From NCBI GenBank assembly GCA_937870755.1, contig CALMZV010000069.1:50000-113999 (forward strand): a stretch of 64,000 nt of DNA, written 5' to 3'. This document shows positions 37,008-45,783 of the stretch, piece by piece. The notes beneath the pieces were generated by a model, which was not told the origin of the DNA, made no database searches, and saw only the letters and a list, made by a program, of their open reading frames with translations. Both the position numbers and the translations under genes were made by a program. The DNA is from an uncultured Methylocystaceae bacterium. GTDB taxonomy: Bacteria > Pseudomonadota > Alphaproteobacteria > Rhizobiales > Beijerinckiaceae. Each line of letters opens with the position of its first letter. Position 1 is the stretch's first letter.

Positions 37008-37805
37008 TCATACGACCGGCGAGAAGCCGCCGTCGACATTGAGCGCGACGCCCGAGACATACGAGCCGGCGTCCGAACACAGGAACAGCGCAGCGTTGGC
37101 GAATTCCTCCGCCTTGCCGAAACGGCCCATGCCGATCTTGAGCTTGTCGCGCGCGAAATGGTCGAGAAACTGATCGTATGACTGGCCGCCGCCCGTCTTT
37201 TCGTAAATGCGCGCGATCTGGTCGGTTTCGATGAAGCCGACGAGCAGCGCGTTCACCAGCACGTTGTGCGGCGTATATTCGTTGGACAGCACTTTCGTCA
37301 GCGCCAGACCCGCCGCGCGGGTGACGCTGGTGGGCGCGGTTTCCGCGAGCGGGGTCTTCGCGTAGACGTTCAGCACGTTGATGACGCGCCCCCAGCGCCG
37401 CTCGCGCATGCCCGGCAACGCCGCGCGGCAGAAGCGGACAGCGGCGAACAGTTTCAGGTCGAAATCGTTGCGCCACACGTCGTCGGTCAGGGTCTCGAAG
37501 GGTCCGGTCGCGTGGCCGCCGGCGTTGTTGACGAGCACATCCACCTTGCCGTGCGCCGTGACGATCTCGGCGAAGGCGTGGGCGATCTCCGGCGCCTTCG
37601 ACACGTCGCACACATGCGCGCTCGCCACCCCGCCTTCCTTCGCGATGGCGGCGACCGCCTCGTCGAGCTCCGCCTTGCGGCGCGCCACCAGCGCCACGCG
37701 TGCGCCGGCAGCTGCGAAATTGCGCGCCATGGCGAAACCGAGGCCGCGGCTGCCGCCCGTCACCAGCGCGACGCGCCCGTCCATTCTGAAATCGGAAATC
37801 GCCAT
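37008..37805 (-). CDS. SDR family protein lacking the Tyr-x3-Lys motif
   Basis: A 265-residue Rossmann protein: cofactor motif GGSRGLG (17-23), NNAGG (93-97), and a family-like tail [24 protein letters not shown]. The catalytic region does not follow the rule: the Ser segment reads [10 protein letters not shown] and the YxxxK position is T159-S-V-T-R163 (PTSVTRAAG). So the standard Ser-Tyr-Lys catalytic set is missing while the fold and cofactor site are intact. I recall a sequence clade with this pattern, but no assigned reaction. It lies between the Ldh-type gene (9 bases upstream) and ilvD (25 bases downstream). Confidence 0.85.
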   Translation of the reverse strand: MAISDFRMDGRVALVTGGSRGLGFAMARNFAAAGARVALVARRKAELDEAVAAIAKEGGVASAHVCDVSKAPEIAHAFAEIVTAHGKVDVLVNNAGGHATGPFETLTDDVWRNDFDLKLFAAVRFCRAALPGMRERRWGRVINVLNVYAKTPLAETAPTSVTRAAGLALTKVLSNEYTPHNVLVNALLVGFIETDQIARIYEKTGGGQSYDQFLDHFARDKLKIGMGRFGKAEEFANAALFLCSDAGSYVSGVALNVDGGFSPVV

Positions 37806-37814
37806 GTCGCTCCC

Positions 37815-38864
37815 CTATGCCGGCGCGGGCGCCGCAAGACCAACGGCCTTCGCCGCGCCGAGTATTTCCTTCCACGTGACGTCGTCGATCGGCACGCCGT
37901 TCGCGCGCCGCTCCGCCATCGTCATCAATTCTGGATCGCCCGGCACGAGCACCGGCGCATCCGGGTTGGCGGCGGGCGAGGCTTTCACGTAATCGACGAG
38001 CGCCGTCACCTCGTCGTAATAGGCCGCGCCGCGCGCAAGGCGCGACTGGTCGACGACAATCGAGAACATGCCGTTGACGAGGCCGGGGCGTCGTTCGCCC
38101 GCCTGCGTGCCGCCGCCCGCCAGCGCGCCGCCAAGAATTTCGGCGACGAGCGCGAGGCCCCAGCCCTTGTGCAGGCCAAATGGAACGATCGCTCCGCGCG
38201 GATCGGAAAAGATCGCGGACGGCGCGCGCGTCGGCTGTCCGGTGTGATCGATGAGCGTGTTCTCCGGCGTCTCCACGCCCTTGTTGAGCGCCACCCGCAC
38301 CTTGCCGAGCGCGATCGCCGAGGTGGCGAAATCGAGCACGATCGGCGGCGCATCGGTACCGCGCGGGATGGTCACGCAGATCGGGTTGGTCATCAGCCGC
38401 GCGTCCGACCCGCGGAACGGCGCGACGCAGGCCTGCGCGTATACCGCGTTGACGAAATGGATCGACAACAGGCCGCGCCTGGCCAGACGCTCGCCATAGG
38501 CGCCGATCCGCCCGACATGCTGCACGTTGCGCAGGCTGACGATCGCCGCACCGAGTTGCGCCGCGCGGTCGCCGGCCAGGTCCATCACGGCGTTGGCCGC
38601 GGGCTGGCCATAGCCCATCGCGGCGTCGAACGCCATCAGCGCGCCGAGATCGAGCACGCATTTCGGCTTGCGGTTGGGCGCGACAGCCTTCTCGGACAGA
38701 TGTTTGATGTAGGCCGGGACCATGCCCACGCCGTGACTGTCGTGGCCGCGCAAATTCGCCTCGACCAGATGTTCGGCGATCTCGTCGGCCTCCGCGCGCG
38801 CGCTGCCGGCGGCGACGAAAATATCGCGCACGAACTCGCGCAGCGGCGCTTCGGCGATCAGCAT
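37815..38864 (-). CDS. Ldh-family (malate/L-lactate-type) dehydrogenase
   Basis: A 349-residue member of the LDH2/MDH2 family, which oxidises 2-hydroxyacids or imino acids with NAD(P) and is unrelated to classical Rossmann lactate dehydrogenases. The opening LREFVRDIFVAAGSARAEADEIAEHLVEANLRGHDSHGVGMV contains the conserved HDSHG. PICVTIPRG and GLHKGWGLALVAEILGGALAGG are also family segments. Substrate not settled: sulfolactate, ureidoglycolate, pyrroline-carboxylate and malate are all used in the family. It is the first gene of Ldh-SDR-ilvD on the minus strand. Confidence 0.9.
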   Translation of the reverse strand: MLIAEAPLREFVRDIFVAAGSARAEADEIAEHLVEANLRGHDSHGVGMVPAYIKHLSEKAVAPNRKPKCVLDLGALMAFDAAMGYGQPAANAVMDLAGDRAAQLGAAIVSLRNVQHVGRIGAYGERLARRGLLSIHFVNAVYAQACVAPFRGSDARLMTNPICVTIPRGTDAPPIVLDFATSAIALGKVRVALNKGVETPENTLIDHTGQPTRAPSAIFSDPRGAIVPFGLHKGWGLALVAEILGGALAGGGTQAGERRPGLVNGMFSIVVDQSRLARGAAYYDEVTALVDYVKASPAANPDAPVLVPGDPELMTMAERRANGVPIDDVTWKEILGAAKAVGLAAPAPA

Positions 38865-39049
38865 GTTTCACTCCCGGCGCGCGCGGCGCCCGATGGCGCG
38901 TCTTTGCGCGCGCCTTCAATCGCGCGATCATAGGCGAACCGGGCGCATGCGCAATGTCGCCGGTTTGTCATTTGGATCGACGGATGCGCTTTGTGCGCCG
39001 CGCGGGCCATGCGAAACTTCCTGCGACGCCACATCCTTCGAGACAGCGC

Positions 39050-40024
39050 ATGCAGGCATTTCCAATTCTCGTCGCAGCCCCCGCGCCGCCGCCGCTCGTG
39101 GCCGCGCTCGCCGATATCGGCCCCGTGCATCGCCTGTGGGAGGCGACCGATCGCGAGGAGACGCTCGCGCGGCTCGCGCCCGACATCCGGTGCCTGGTGT
39201 GGTCGCCGTTCGGCGGGCCGCTCGAAGAGCCGTTCATGGCGCGCTTTCCCAGCCTGCAGCTCGTCGCCACGATGGGCGCGGGCTACGAGATCATCGACGT
39301 CGCGGCCGCCGCGCGGCGCGGGCTCATCGTCACCAACACGCCCGATGCGGTGACGGAAGACACGGCGGACGCCGGCTTCGCGCTCATTCTCGACACTGTG
39401 CGGCGCTTTCCAGCCGCCGAACGCTATCTGCGCGGCGGCAAGTGGACCATCGCCACGCCGTTTGCGCGCACCGCGTCGCTGCGCGGCAAGACGCTCGGCA
39501 TCGTCGGCTATGGGCGGATCGGCAAGGCGATCGCGCGGCGGGCCGAAGCGTTCGGGCTGAAGGTCGTCTATCACGGCCGCAACCGCCAGGCCGGCGTCGC
39601 CTATCCCTATCACCCGACGATCGAGGAGACGGCGCGCGCCAGCGACATTCTCATCGCCATCCTGCCGGGCGATGCTTCGACTCGCGCCGCGATCGACGCA
39701 AATGTATTGGACGCGCTCGGGCCTGCCGGTTTCTTCATCAATATCGGGCGCGGCGTCTGCGTGGACGAGCCGGCGCTCGTGGCGGCGCTACGCGTTGGCG
39801 CCATCGCGGGAGCGGGCCTCGATGTGTATGCGGACGAGCCGAACGTACCGGCCGCGCTCCTCGACATGGAGAATGTCGTGCTGCTGCCGCACGTGGGCGG
39901 CGCCACCGACCATGTCATGCAGGCCGTCGGCGCGCGGCTCGTCGCCAACGTGCGCGCCTTCGCGCGGGGCGAAGGCCCGCTCGATCCGGTGGCGGAGACG
40001 CCGTGGCCGCCGGCGCGGCGCTAA
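39050..40024 (+). CDS. 2-Hydroxyacid dehydrogenase (GhrB/glyoxylate reductase type)
   Basis: A 324-residue D-isomer-specific 2-hydroxyacid dehydrogenase. Motifs: NAD(P) site GIVGYGRIGKAIARRAEAFG, catalytic Arg in NIGRGVCVDEPALVAAL, Glu in LDVYADEPNVP and catalytic His in LPHVGGATDHV. NTPDAVTEDTADAGFAL is typical. It reduces glyoxylate or hydroxypyruvate in its family, a possible link to glycolate oxidation elsewhere in the window. ATG 39050 was chosen over upstream in-frame starts because it fits the family length; the ribosome site is weak. Its stop overlaps the poly-A part of the convergent terminator. Confidence 0.9.
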   Translation: MQAFPILVAAPAPPPLVAALADIGPVHRLWEATDREETLARLAPDIRCLVWSPFGGPLEEPFMARFPSLQLVATMGAGYEIIDVAAAARRGLIVTNTPDAVTEDTADAGFALILDTVRRFPAAERYLRGGKWTIATPFARTASLRGKTLGIVGYGRIGKAIARRAEAFGLKVVYHGRNRQAGVAYPYHPTIEETARASDILIAILPGDASTRAAIDANVLDALGPAGFFINIGRGVCVDEPALVAALRVGAIAGAGLDVYADEPNVPAALLDMENVVLLPHVGGATDHVMQAVGARLVANVRAFARGEGPLDPVAETPWPPARR

Positions 40025-40054
40025 AAAAACCGAGGACGGGCGCGCCCGTCCTCG
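40023..40054 (-). terminator. Terminator between 2-hydroxyacid dehydrogenase and ABC binding protein
   Basis: A 24-nt perfect palindrome CGAGGACGGGCG/CGCCCGTCCTCG (40031-40054) is followed on the minus strand by G and seven T (40029-40023). It is a strong terminator for the minus-strand solute-binding protein gene ending at 40076; on the plus strand the trailing TTCGTG is a poor tail, so bidirectional use is possible but weaker. Confidence 0.88.
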
Positions 40055-40075
40055 TTCGTGCGCACGGGCGCGGCT

Positions 40076-41269
40076 TCAGTCGCCGATCGCCTCGCCGAAA
40101 TTCTGCCAGACCTTGCCGTCGAATTTCTGGAGATACATTTTCTTCAGCGGGCTGTAGTCGGTCGGCGAGGTTTTCATCTTGATGCCCGGCAGCAGCATGG
40201 GCAGCGCGAAGTCCATGTTGGCGACCTGTTTCATGATGTTGGTGGAGGACAGATCGTCGCCCGCCATTTCAAGCACCTTGGTCATCGTCTGGGCGATGGT
40301 GTAGCCGTAGACGTTCAGCACGTCGATCAGGTCGCCGTCGGGATAATATTGCTTCATGAACGCGGCCCATTCCTTGTAGCCCGCGTCGTTGGCCCACTGC
40401 GGATCGTTCGGATCCTTAAGATAGGCCGCCGTGATGAGACCGGTGGCGTTATCGAGGCCCGCAGGTTTCAGAACGCCGCCGACGGACGCCGACACCGAAG
40501 CCAGATAGAACGTCGGCTGCCAGCCGATTTCCTTCACCTTGCGGATCGCCTGAGCGGCCTGTTTGGGAATGGCGTGCATGAACAGCGTGTCGGCGCCGGA
40601 CCCTTTCAGCGCCACGATCTTGGAGTCGATGGTCGGATCGGTCGATTCGTAGGTCGTCTCGAAAATCAGGTGTTTCTTCACGCCGTCCGGTCCGAGCCCC
40701 GCCTTGAACCCGTTGGCGTAGTCGCGACCGGCGTCGTCGTTCTGATAGAAGATCGCGACCTTCGCGTTGGGATTGTTCTTCATGATGTGGCGGGCGTAGA
40801 TGCCGGCCTCGATGTGATAGTTGGGCTGGAAGCCGATGGTGAAGGGAAAGTTCTTGTAGTCGCTCCACATCGAGGCGCCGGCGCCGACGAAGAGCTGGGG
40901 AACTTTCTTGTCGTTGAGATATTTGCGCACCACCAGGCCGGTCGGCGTGCCGAGCGGGTTGAGAATGAGCGCGACCTCGTCCTGTTCCACCAGACGGCGA
41001 GTCTGTTCGAACGTCTTGGGCGGCGAATATCCGTCGTCGAGCGAGATGAAATTGACCTTGCGGCCTTTGATGCCGCCCTTCTCGTTGACCATCTTGAAAT
41101 AGGCGGCCTCGGCGCGGGCGATGACGCTGTAGGCGGAGGCGGCGCCGCTGTAGGCCATCGTCTGGCCGATGCGAATCTCGGTGGGGGTGACGCCGCGCGT
41201 CTGCGCTAGGGCGCCGGTCGCGCCGACCAGCGCGGCGGCGAGCGCCGTCGCCAGCATTGAGAATTTCAT
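40076..41269 (-). CDS. ABC transporter substrate-binding protein, branched-chain amino acid type
   Basis: A 397-residue periplasmic binding protein with signal peptide MKFSMLATALAAALVGATGALAQ and a Peripla_BP_6 (LIV-type) fold: GVTPTEIRIGQTMAYSGAASAYSVIARAEAAYFKMVNEKGGIKGRKVNFISLDDGYSPPKT, LPQLFVGAGASMWSD and YASGADTLFMH-type segments. No permease or ATPase genes lie beside it, so its partners are elsewhere. A GGGAGG ribosome site precedes ATG 41269. A strong terminator follows. Divergent from the 2-oxoacid oxidoreductase gene, which suggests the ligand may be an amino acid, a branched acid or an aromatic acid that the enzyme degrades. Confidence 0.92.
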   Translation of the reverse strand: MKFSMLATALAAALVGATGALAQTRGVTPTEIRIGQTMAYSGAASAYSVIARAEAAYFKMVNEKGGIKGRKVNFISLDDGYSPPKTFEQTRRLVEQDEVALILNPLGTPTGLVVRKYLNDKKVPQLFVGAGASMWSDYKNFPFTIGFQPNYHIEAGIYARHIMKNNPNAKVAIFYQNDDAGRDYANGFKAGLGPDGVKKHLIFETTYESTDPTIDSKIVALKGSGADTLFMHAIPKQAAQAIRKVKEIGWQPTFYLASVSASVGGVLKPAGLDNATGLITAAYLKDPNDPQWANDAGYKEWAAFMKQYYPDGDLIDVLNVYGYTIAQTMTKVLEMAGDDLSSTNIMKQVANMDFALPMLLPGIKMKTSPTDYSPLKKMYLQKFDGKVWQNFGEAIGD

Positions 41270-41435
41270 GTTGACCTCCCATTTCATAGCGAATGCGCGC
41301 GCCCGTCTTGCTGGCGCCTCTGCGAGGCGGCGGGCTCGCGCGCATTGTTGGCGGAGTCGGCGTCGACGATTGTCGCTTGCGAGACAGTTGAATCGGATTC
41401 GGCGCCACATGCTCGCCCGCAGCCGCCGCACCCCC

Positions 41436-41480
41436 TTGTGCGACGCAGCGAACGCTCGACTAGCCTTGTGCAACGCAATG
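41436..41480. promoter_or_regulatory. Tandem PhaR-like sites upstream of 2-oxoacid oxidoreductase
   Basis: CTTGTGCGACGCAGCG (41435-41450) and CTTGTGCAACGCAATG (41465-41480) are two near-copies of a TGC-N3-GCA site with centres 30 bases apart (three helical turns), 59-104 bases before the oxidoreductase ATG. They share the TGC-N3-GCA core with sites before the phasin and pat-like genes. They also sit about 165-210 bases upstream of the divergent binding-protein gene. The regulator is not identified; PhaR or the Crp/Fnr-type protein at 45105 are candidates. Confidence 0.45.
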
Positions 41481-41538
41481 AAACCCGCGCGTCCCGTCCG
41501 CCGCGCGCGCCCAGCCGGAAACGCCCAGGAACGCGCCG

Positions 41539-44500
41539 ATGAACGCTCCGATTCAATCCACCTTCTCGCTCGCCGACAAATATCTGGTCGAGAACGGCGC
41601 GATCTACCTCACCGGCATGCAGGCGCTGGTGCGGCTGATGCTGGACCAGAAGCGCCTGGACGCGCGCGCCGGATTGTCGACGGCCGGCTTTGTCTGCGGC
41701 TATCCGGGTTCGCCTGTCGGCGGCGTGGACGGCGAGATGGAGCGCAACGCCGCGCTGCTGCAGAAAAACGACATCGTCCACAAGCAGGGACTGAACGAGG
41801 AACTGGCCGCGACCGCCGCATTCGGCACGCAGATTTTGCACACGGTTCCCGGCGCCAGATATGACGGCGTGTTCGCGCTCTGGTTCGGCAAGGCGCCGGG
41901 CGTGGACCGCACGGGCGACGCGTTCCATCACGCCAATTTCCGCGGCGTGGGGCGCAATGGCGGCGTGCTGGCGGTGGCCGGCGACGATCCGCACGCGCGC
42001 TCGACCATCTTTCCAAGCGATTCCAATCTCGCCTTCTACAAGGCCTTCATGCCGATCCTGGCGCCGGGCGACATTCAGGACATGCTCGATCTGGGCCTGC
42101 ACGGTTATGCGCTGTCGCGCGCGTGCGGTCTGTGGGTCGGCTACAAGCTTGTCACCGACGTCGCCGACAGCGCGGCGACGGCGCATGTCGCGCCCGACCG
42201 AATCCAGCCGATCATTCCCACCGTGGAATTCGAGGGCAGGCCGTTTACGCCGACCCTGCGGCCCAACGAGGCCGGCGGCGCGCTGATCGAGGCCGAGCGC
42301 AAGATGCTGCACGCGCAGCTCGAGATCGCGCGCCAGTATGCGCGGCTCAACAGGCTCAACCGCATCGTCGTCAACCCGGCGTCCGCGCGCATCGGACTGA
42401 TGACCGGCGGAAAAACCTACTTCGACCTGCGGCAGGCGCTCGCCGATCTCGGACTGGACGAGAGCGATCTGGAAACGGCCGGCGTGCGCATTCTGAAAAT
42501 GGGCATGCTCTATCCGGTCGAGCCGGAGATCGTGCGCGATTTCGCCGAAGGGCTCGACGAGATTTTCGTGATCGAGGACAAGCGGCCGTTCCTCGAAATG
42601 TTCGCCAAGGAGATGTTCTACGGGCGGCCGGGCGCGCCGCGCATCGTCGGCAAGCGCGACGAAACGGGCGCGGACCTGTTGCCTGCGCACGGCGAACTTT
42701 CGGCCGACGTCATCGCGCGCGCGCTCGCCGCGCGTCTTGCAAAGGTTGTCTCGAAAGGGACCGTCGGCGCGCGCATCGCCGAACTCGAGGCGCCGGCCCC
42801 CAGAGCTGTCGCGCTGTCGGCGCCGCGCATGCCCTATTTCTGCTCGGGCTGCCCGCACAACCGCGCGCTTCGCGTGCCGGAAGGCTCTGTCGTCGGCGCG
42901 GGCATCGGCTGCCACATCATGACGATCTGGATGGCGCCGGTGTTCGGCGAGAGCGTCGGCTTCACGCAAATGGGCGGCGAGGGCGCGCAATGGGCGGGCT
43001 TGGCGCCGTTCACCGACACAAAACATTTCTTCCAGAATCTCGGAGACGGCACGTTCCATCATTCCGGTTCGCTGGGGCTGCGCTTCGCCGGCGCGAGCGG
43101 GGCCAACGTCACCTACAAGATCCTCTACAATTCGACCGTCGCAATGACCGGCGGGCAGAATGTACAGGGCGCGATGAGCGTGCCGCAGATGGTGAAGATG
43201 CTCGAGGCCGAAGGCGCCAAGAAGATCATCATCACCACCGACGAGCCCGGGAAATACGGACCGGCCGTGCATTCGGCGCGCGTGATGCACCGCGACGACC
43301 TGCTCGAAGCGGAAAGGGAACTCGCCGGAACGCAAGGTCTGACCGTGCTCATCAACGACCAGGAATGCGCGACGCAGAAGCGCCGCCTGCGCCGGCGCGG
43401 CAAAATGGACTACAAGCCGCAGTCCACCTTCATCAACGAGCGCGTGTGCGAGGGCTGCGGCGATTGCGGCCGCAAATCGAACTGCCTGAGCGTGCAACCG
43501 GTGGAAACCGAATTCGGCTCGAAGACGCGCATTCACCAGTCCTCCTGCAATCAGGACTTCTCCTGCATGCTGGGCGACTGTCCCTCATTCGTGACGGTGG
43601 CGGGCGAGGCGCGCACGCAGACGCCCGCCAGGCGCGCGGCGCAGCCATTTCCCGCAGATGTCGTGCTGCCGGAGCCCGCGCTCGACGCACGCGACCATTT
43701 CTCGATGTGCCTTTTCGGCATCGGCGGCACGGGCGTCGTCACGGTCAATCAGGTGCTGGGCACAGCGGCGTTCCTGGCCGGCATGCATGTTCAGACCTAT
43801 GACCACACCGGCTCCAGCCAGAAGGCGGGGCCGGTCGTCTCGCATTTCAAGGCCGGGCCCAAAGGCCACGAACGCGCGCCCACGCTCTCGACCGGCGAGG
43901 CCGACCTGTTGCTGGTGTTCGATCCGCTGGTCGCGCTCTCGCCGGTCAACATGAAGCTCGCCTCGCCCGGACGCACGCTCGCCGTCGTCTCGACCGCGAA
44001 AACGCCGACCGGCGCGATGGTGGCGGACCGCTCGCGGCGCTACCCGAGTTTCGAGGCGGTGAAGGCCGGAATCGATTCCGTCACGCGCGCCGCCGACAAC
44101 ACCTATTTCAATGCGCAGGAACTGGCCGAGGCGCTCACCGGCGACCATCTGGCCAGCAACATGCTGCTGGTCGGCGCCGCCTGGCAGAAGGGCGCCATTC
44201 CCGTTCCCGCCGACAAGATCGAAGCCGCCATCCGTCTCAACGGCACACAGGTCGACATGAACATCGCCGCGTTCCGCTGGGGGCGACTGATGGTGGCCGC
44301 GCCCGAACGCATGCCCGACATCGCGTCCGTGCGCGAACGTCCGGCGACTGCCACGCCGCTTGCGCCGGCCATCGCCGAAATGGCGGCGCCGTTCGGGCCG
44401 ACGCGCGCGATCGTCGCGCGACGGCTGGAGGAATTGATCGCCTACCAGAACGAGACGTATGCGCGCGCCTATCTCGCCGACGTGCTGCGCGCGCGGCAGG

Positions 44501-45039
44501 CCGACATCGCCGCGACCGGCGCGGAAGGCGCGTTCACCCGCGCGGTCGCCGAGAACCTGTTCAAGCTGATGGCCTACAAGGACGAATACGAAGTCGCGCG
44601 GCTGCTGCTCATCGACAGCGAACGCGCGCGCCTCGCCGCCGCCTTCGGTCCCGACGCGCGGGTGAAATGGCATCTGCACCCAACATTCCTGCGCCGCATG
44701 GGGTTCGACCGCAAAGTGGCTTTCGGGCCGTGGTTCGCCCCCGTTCTGAAAACGCTGCGCGCGTTGAAGCGGCTACGCGGCACGGCGTTCGATCCGTTCG
44801 GGCGCGCGCAGTTGCGCAGGATCGAACGCCAGCTGATCGGCGACTATCGCTCGATCGTCGCGCGCGCCGCCGGCAAGCTCGGCACGCATTACGCGACCGC
44901 GGTGCAGCTGGCCGAGGCGCCGGACGCGGTGCGCGGCTACGAGGACGTCAAGCTGAAGAACGTTGCGACGTTCCGCGCCGAAACCGCGCGCCTCCTGGCA
45001 GCGCTCGACGCGCCGCCGCAGCGGCGCGCGGCCGCCTGA
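41539..45039 (+). CDS. Indolepyruvate ferredoxin oxidoreductase family protein (fused)
   Basis: A 1166-residue cytosolic fusion of IorA- and IorB-like parts. The N-terminal half has the pyruvate-ferredoxin-oxidoreductase-like FVCGYPGSPVGGVDGEM and the TPP-binding CSGCPHNRALRVPEGS and MGGEGAQWAGLAPFT segments. Then comes a cysteine-rich block CEGCGDCGRKSNCLSVQP ... SSCNQDFSCMLGDCPS that can hold a [4Fe-4S] cluster, then the gamma-type domain beginning CLFGIGGTGVVTVNQVLGTAAFL, and a C-terminal DUF6537-like region. The family decarboxylates indolepyruvate, phenylpyruvate or related 2-oxoacids to acyl-CoA; the exact substrate is not shown here. Sixty-five bases downstream is a Crp/Fnr regulator in the same direction. 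Confidence 0.92.
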   Translation: MNAPIQSTFSLADKYLVENGAIYLTGMQALVRLMLDQKRLDARAGLSTAGFVCGYPGSPVGGVDGEMERNAALLQKNDIVHKQGLNEELAATAAFGTQILHTVPGARYDGVFALWFGKAPGVDRTGDAFHHANFRGVGRNGGVLAVAGDDPHARSTIFPSDSNLAFYKAFMPILAPGDIQDMLDLGLHGYALSRACGLWVGYKLVTDVADSAATAHVAPDRIQPIIPTVEFEGRPFTPTLRPNEAGGALIEAERKMLHAQLEIARQYARLNRLNRIVVNPASARIGLMTGGKTYFDLRQALADLGLDESDLETAGVRILKMGMLYPVEPEIVRDFAEGLDEIFVIEDKRPFLEMFAKEMFYGRPGAPRIVGKRDETGADLLPAHGELSADVIARALAARLAKVVSKGTVGARIAELEAPAPRAVALSAPRMPYFCSGCPHNRALRVPEGSVVGAGIGCHIMTIWMAPVFGESVGFTQMGGEGAQWAGLAPFTDTKHFFQNLGDGTFHHSGSLGLRFAGASGANVTYKILYNSTVAMTGGQNVQGAMSVPQMVKMLEAEGAKKIIITTDEPGKYGPAVHSARVMHRDDLLEAERELAGTQGLTVLINDQECATQKRRLRRRGKMDYKPQSTFINERVCEGCGDCGRKSNCLSVQPVETEFGSKTRIHQSSCNQDFSCMLGDCPSFVTVAGEARTQTPARRAAQPFPADVVLPEPALDARDHFSMCLFGIGGTGVVTVNQVLGTAAFLAGMHVQTYDHTGSSQKAGPVVSHFKAGPKGHERAPTLSTGEADLLLVFDPLVALSPVNMKLASPGRTLAVVSTAKTPTGAMVADRSRRYPSFEAVKAGIDSVTRAADNTYFNAQELAEALTGDHLASNMLLVGAAWQKGAIPVPADKIEAAIRLNGTQVDMNIAAFRWGRLMVAAPERMPDIASVRERPATATPLAPAIAEMAAPFGPTRAIVARRLEELIAYQNETYARAYLADVLRARQADIAATGAEGAFTRAVAENLFKLMAYKDEYEVARLLLIDSERARLAAAFGPDARVKWHLHPTFLRRMGFDRKVAFGPWFAPVLKTLRALKRLRGTAFDPFGRAQLRRIERQLIGDYRSIVARAAGKLGTHYATAVQLAEAPDAVRGYEDVKLKNVATFRAETARLLAALDAPPQRRAAA

Positions 45040-45104
45040 CGCGCGCCATTGCGTTCGCCGGACAGGAAGCGCATTCTGGCTCCGGGGAAGGCGGAAAACA
45101 TCGC

Positions 45105-45776
45105 ATGGATCGCAGCGCGCTGATGCGCATACTCATGCGGGATCAGTGGTTCGGGGGGTTGCCCGGCCCGCTGCGCGACCTGATCGTCGACAAATCGACC
45201 CGGCGGGAGTTCGCGCCCGGCGCACCCGTGTTCGTCACCGGCGATCCCCCGACCGGCCAGTTCGCCGTCATCGAGGGCAGCGTGAAACTGACCGCCAGCA
45301 ACGCCGACGGCAAACAGGTGATCTTCGGCATTTTCCGCGCCGGGGCATGGTTCGGCCATCTGGCGGTGCTGGACGAGAAGCCGCGCTTTCAGGACGCGAC
45401 CGCGATGGAGCGGACGCGGCTGCTGTTTCTGTCGAAGACCGCATTCGACGCCATCGTCGCGCACGAGCCGCGCTATGCGCTCGATTTCGCGCAACTGATC
45501 TGCCAGCACATCCGCGTGGCGATGGAAATGTGGATGGAGGCGATCTCCGCCCCGCTGCCGGCGCGCGTGGCGCAGGCGCTGCTGGAGATTTCCGGCGGAC
45601 CGCAGGCGCAGACCCGCATCACGCAGGAATCGCTCGCCGCAATGATCGGCGTGTCGCGCCAGACGGTCAATCGCGTGCTCAAGAGCTACGAAAAGCAGGG
45701 GCTGATCGACGTACATTACGGTCGCATCGTCGTCGCCGATCCGCGCTCGCTGGCCGCCTTGTCGCGGCGGATGTGA
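45105..45776 (+). CDS. Crp/Fnr-family transcriptional regulator
   Basis: A 223-residue regulator: N-terminal cyclic-nucleotide-binding-like barrel (GAPVFVTGDPPTGQFAVIEGSVKLTASNADGKQVIFGIFRAGAWFGHLAVLDEKPRFQDATAMERTRLLFL) and a C-terminal winged helix with recognition helix in SLAAMIGVSRQTVNRVLKSYEKQGLI. There is no N-terminal cysteine set, so it is not an iron-sulfur FNR. The ligand is unknown. It follows the 2-oxoacid oxidoreductase by 65 bases and converges with mutL (7 bases between stops), so it may control the upstream enzyme gene. Confidence 0.9.
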   Translation: MDRSALMRILMRDQWFGGLPGPLRDLIVDKSTRREFAPGAPVFVTGDPPTGQFAVIEGSVKLTASNADGKQVIFGIFRAGAWFGHLAVLDEKPRFQDATAMERTRLLFLSKTAFDAIVAHEPRYALDFAQLICQHIRVAMEMWMEAISAPLPARVAQALLEISGGPQAQTRITQESLAAMIGVSRQTVNRVLKSYEKQGLIDVHYGRIVVADPRSLAALSRRM

Positions 45777-45783
45777 GACGGGC

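Noticed and set aside
38954..39049. Longer N-terminus for the 2-hydroxyacid dehydrogenase
   Set aside because: The extension is Arg-rich and not family-like; ATG 39050 gives the normal length.
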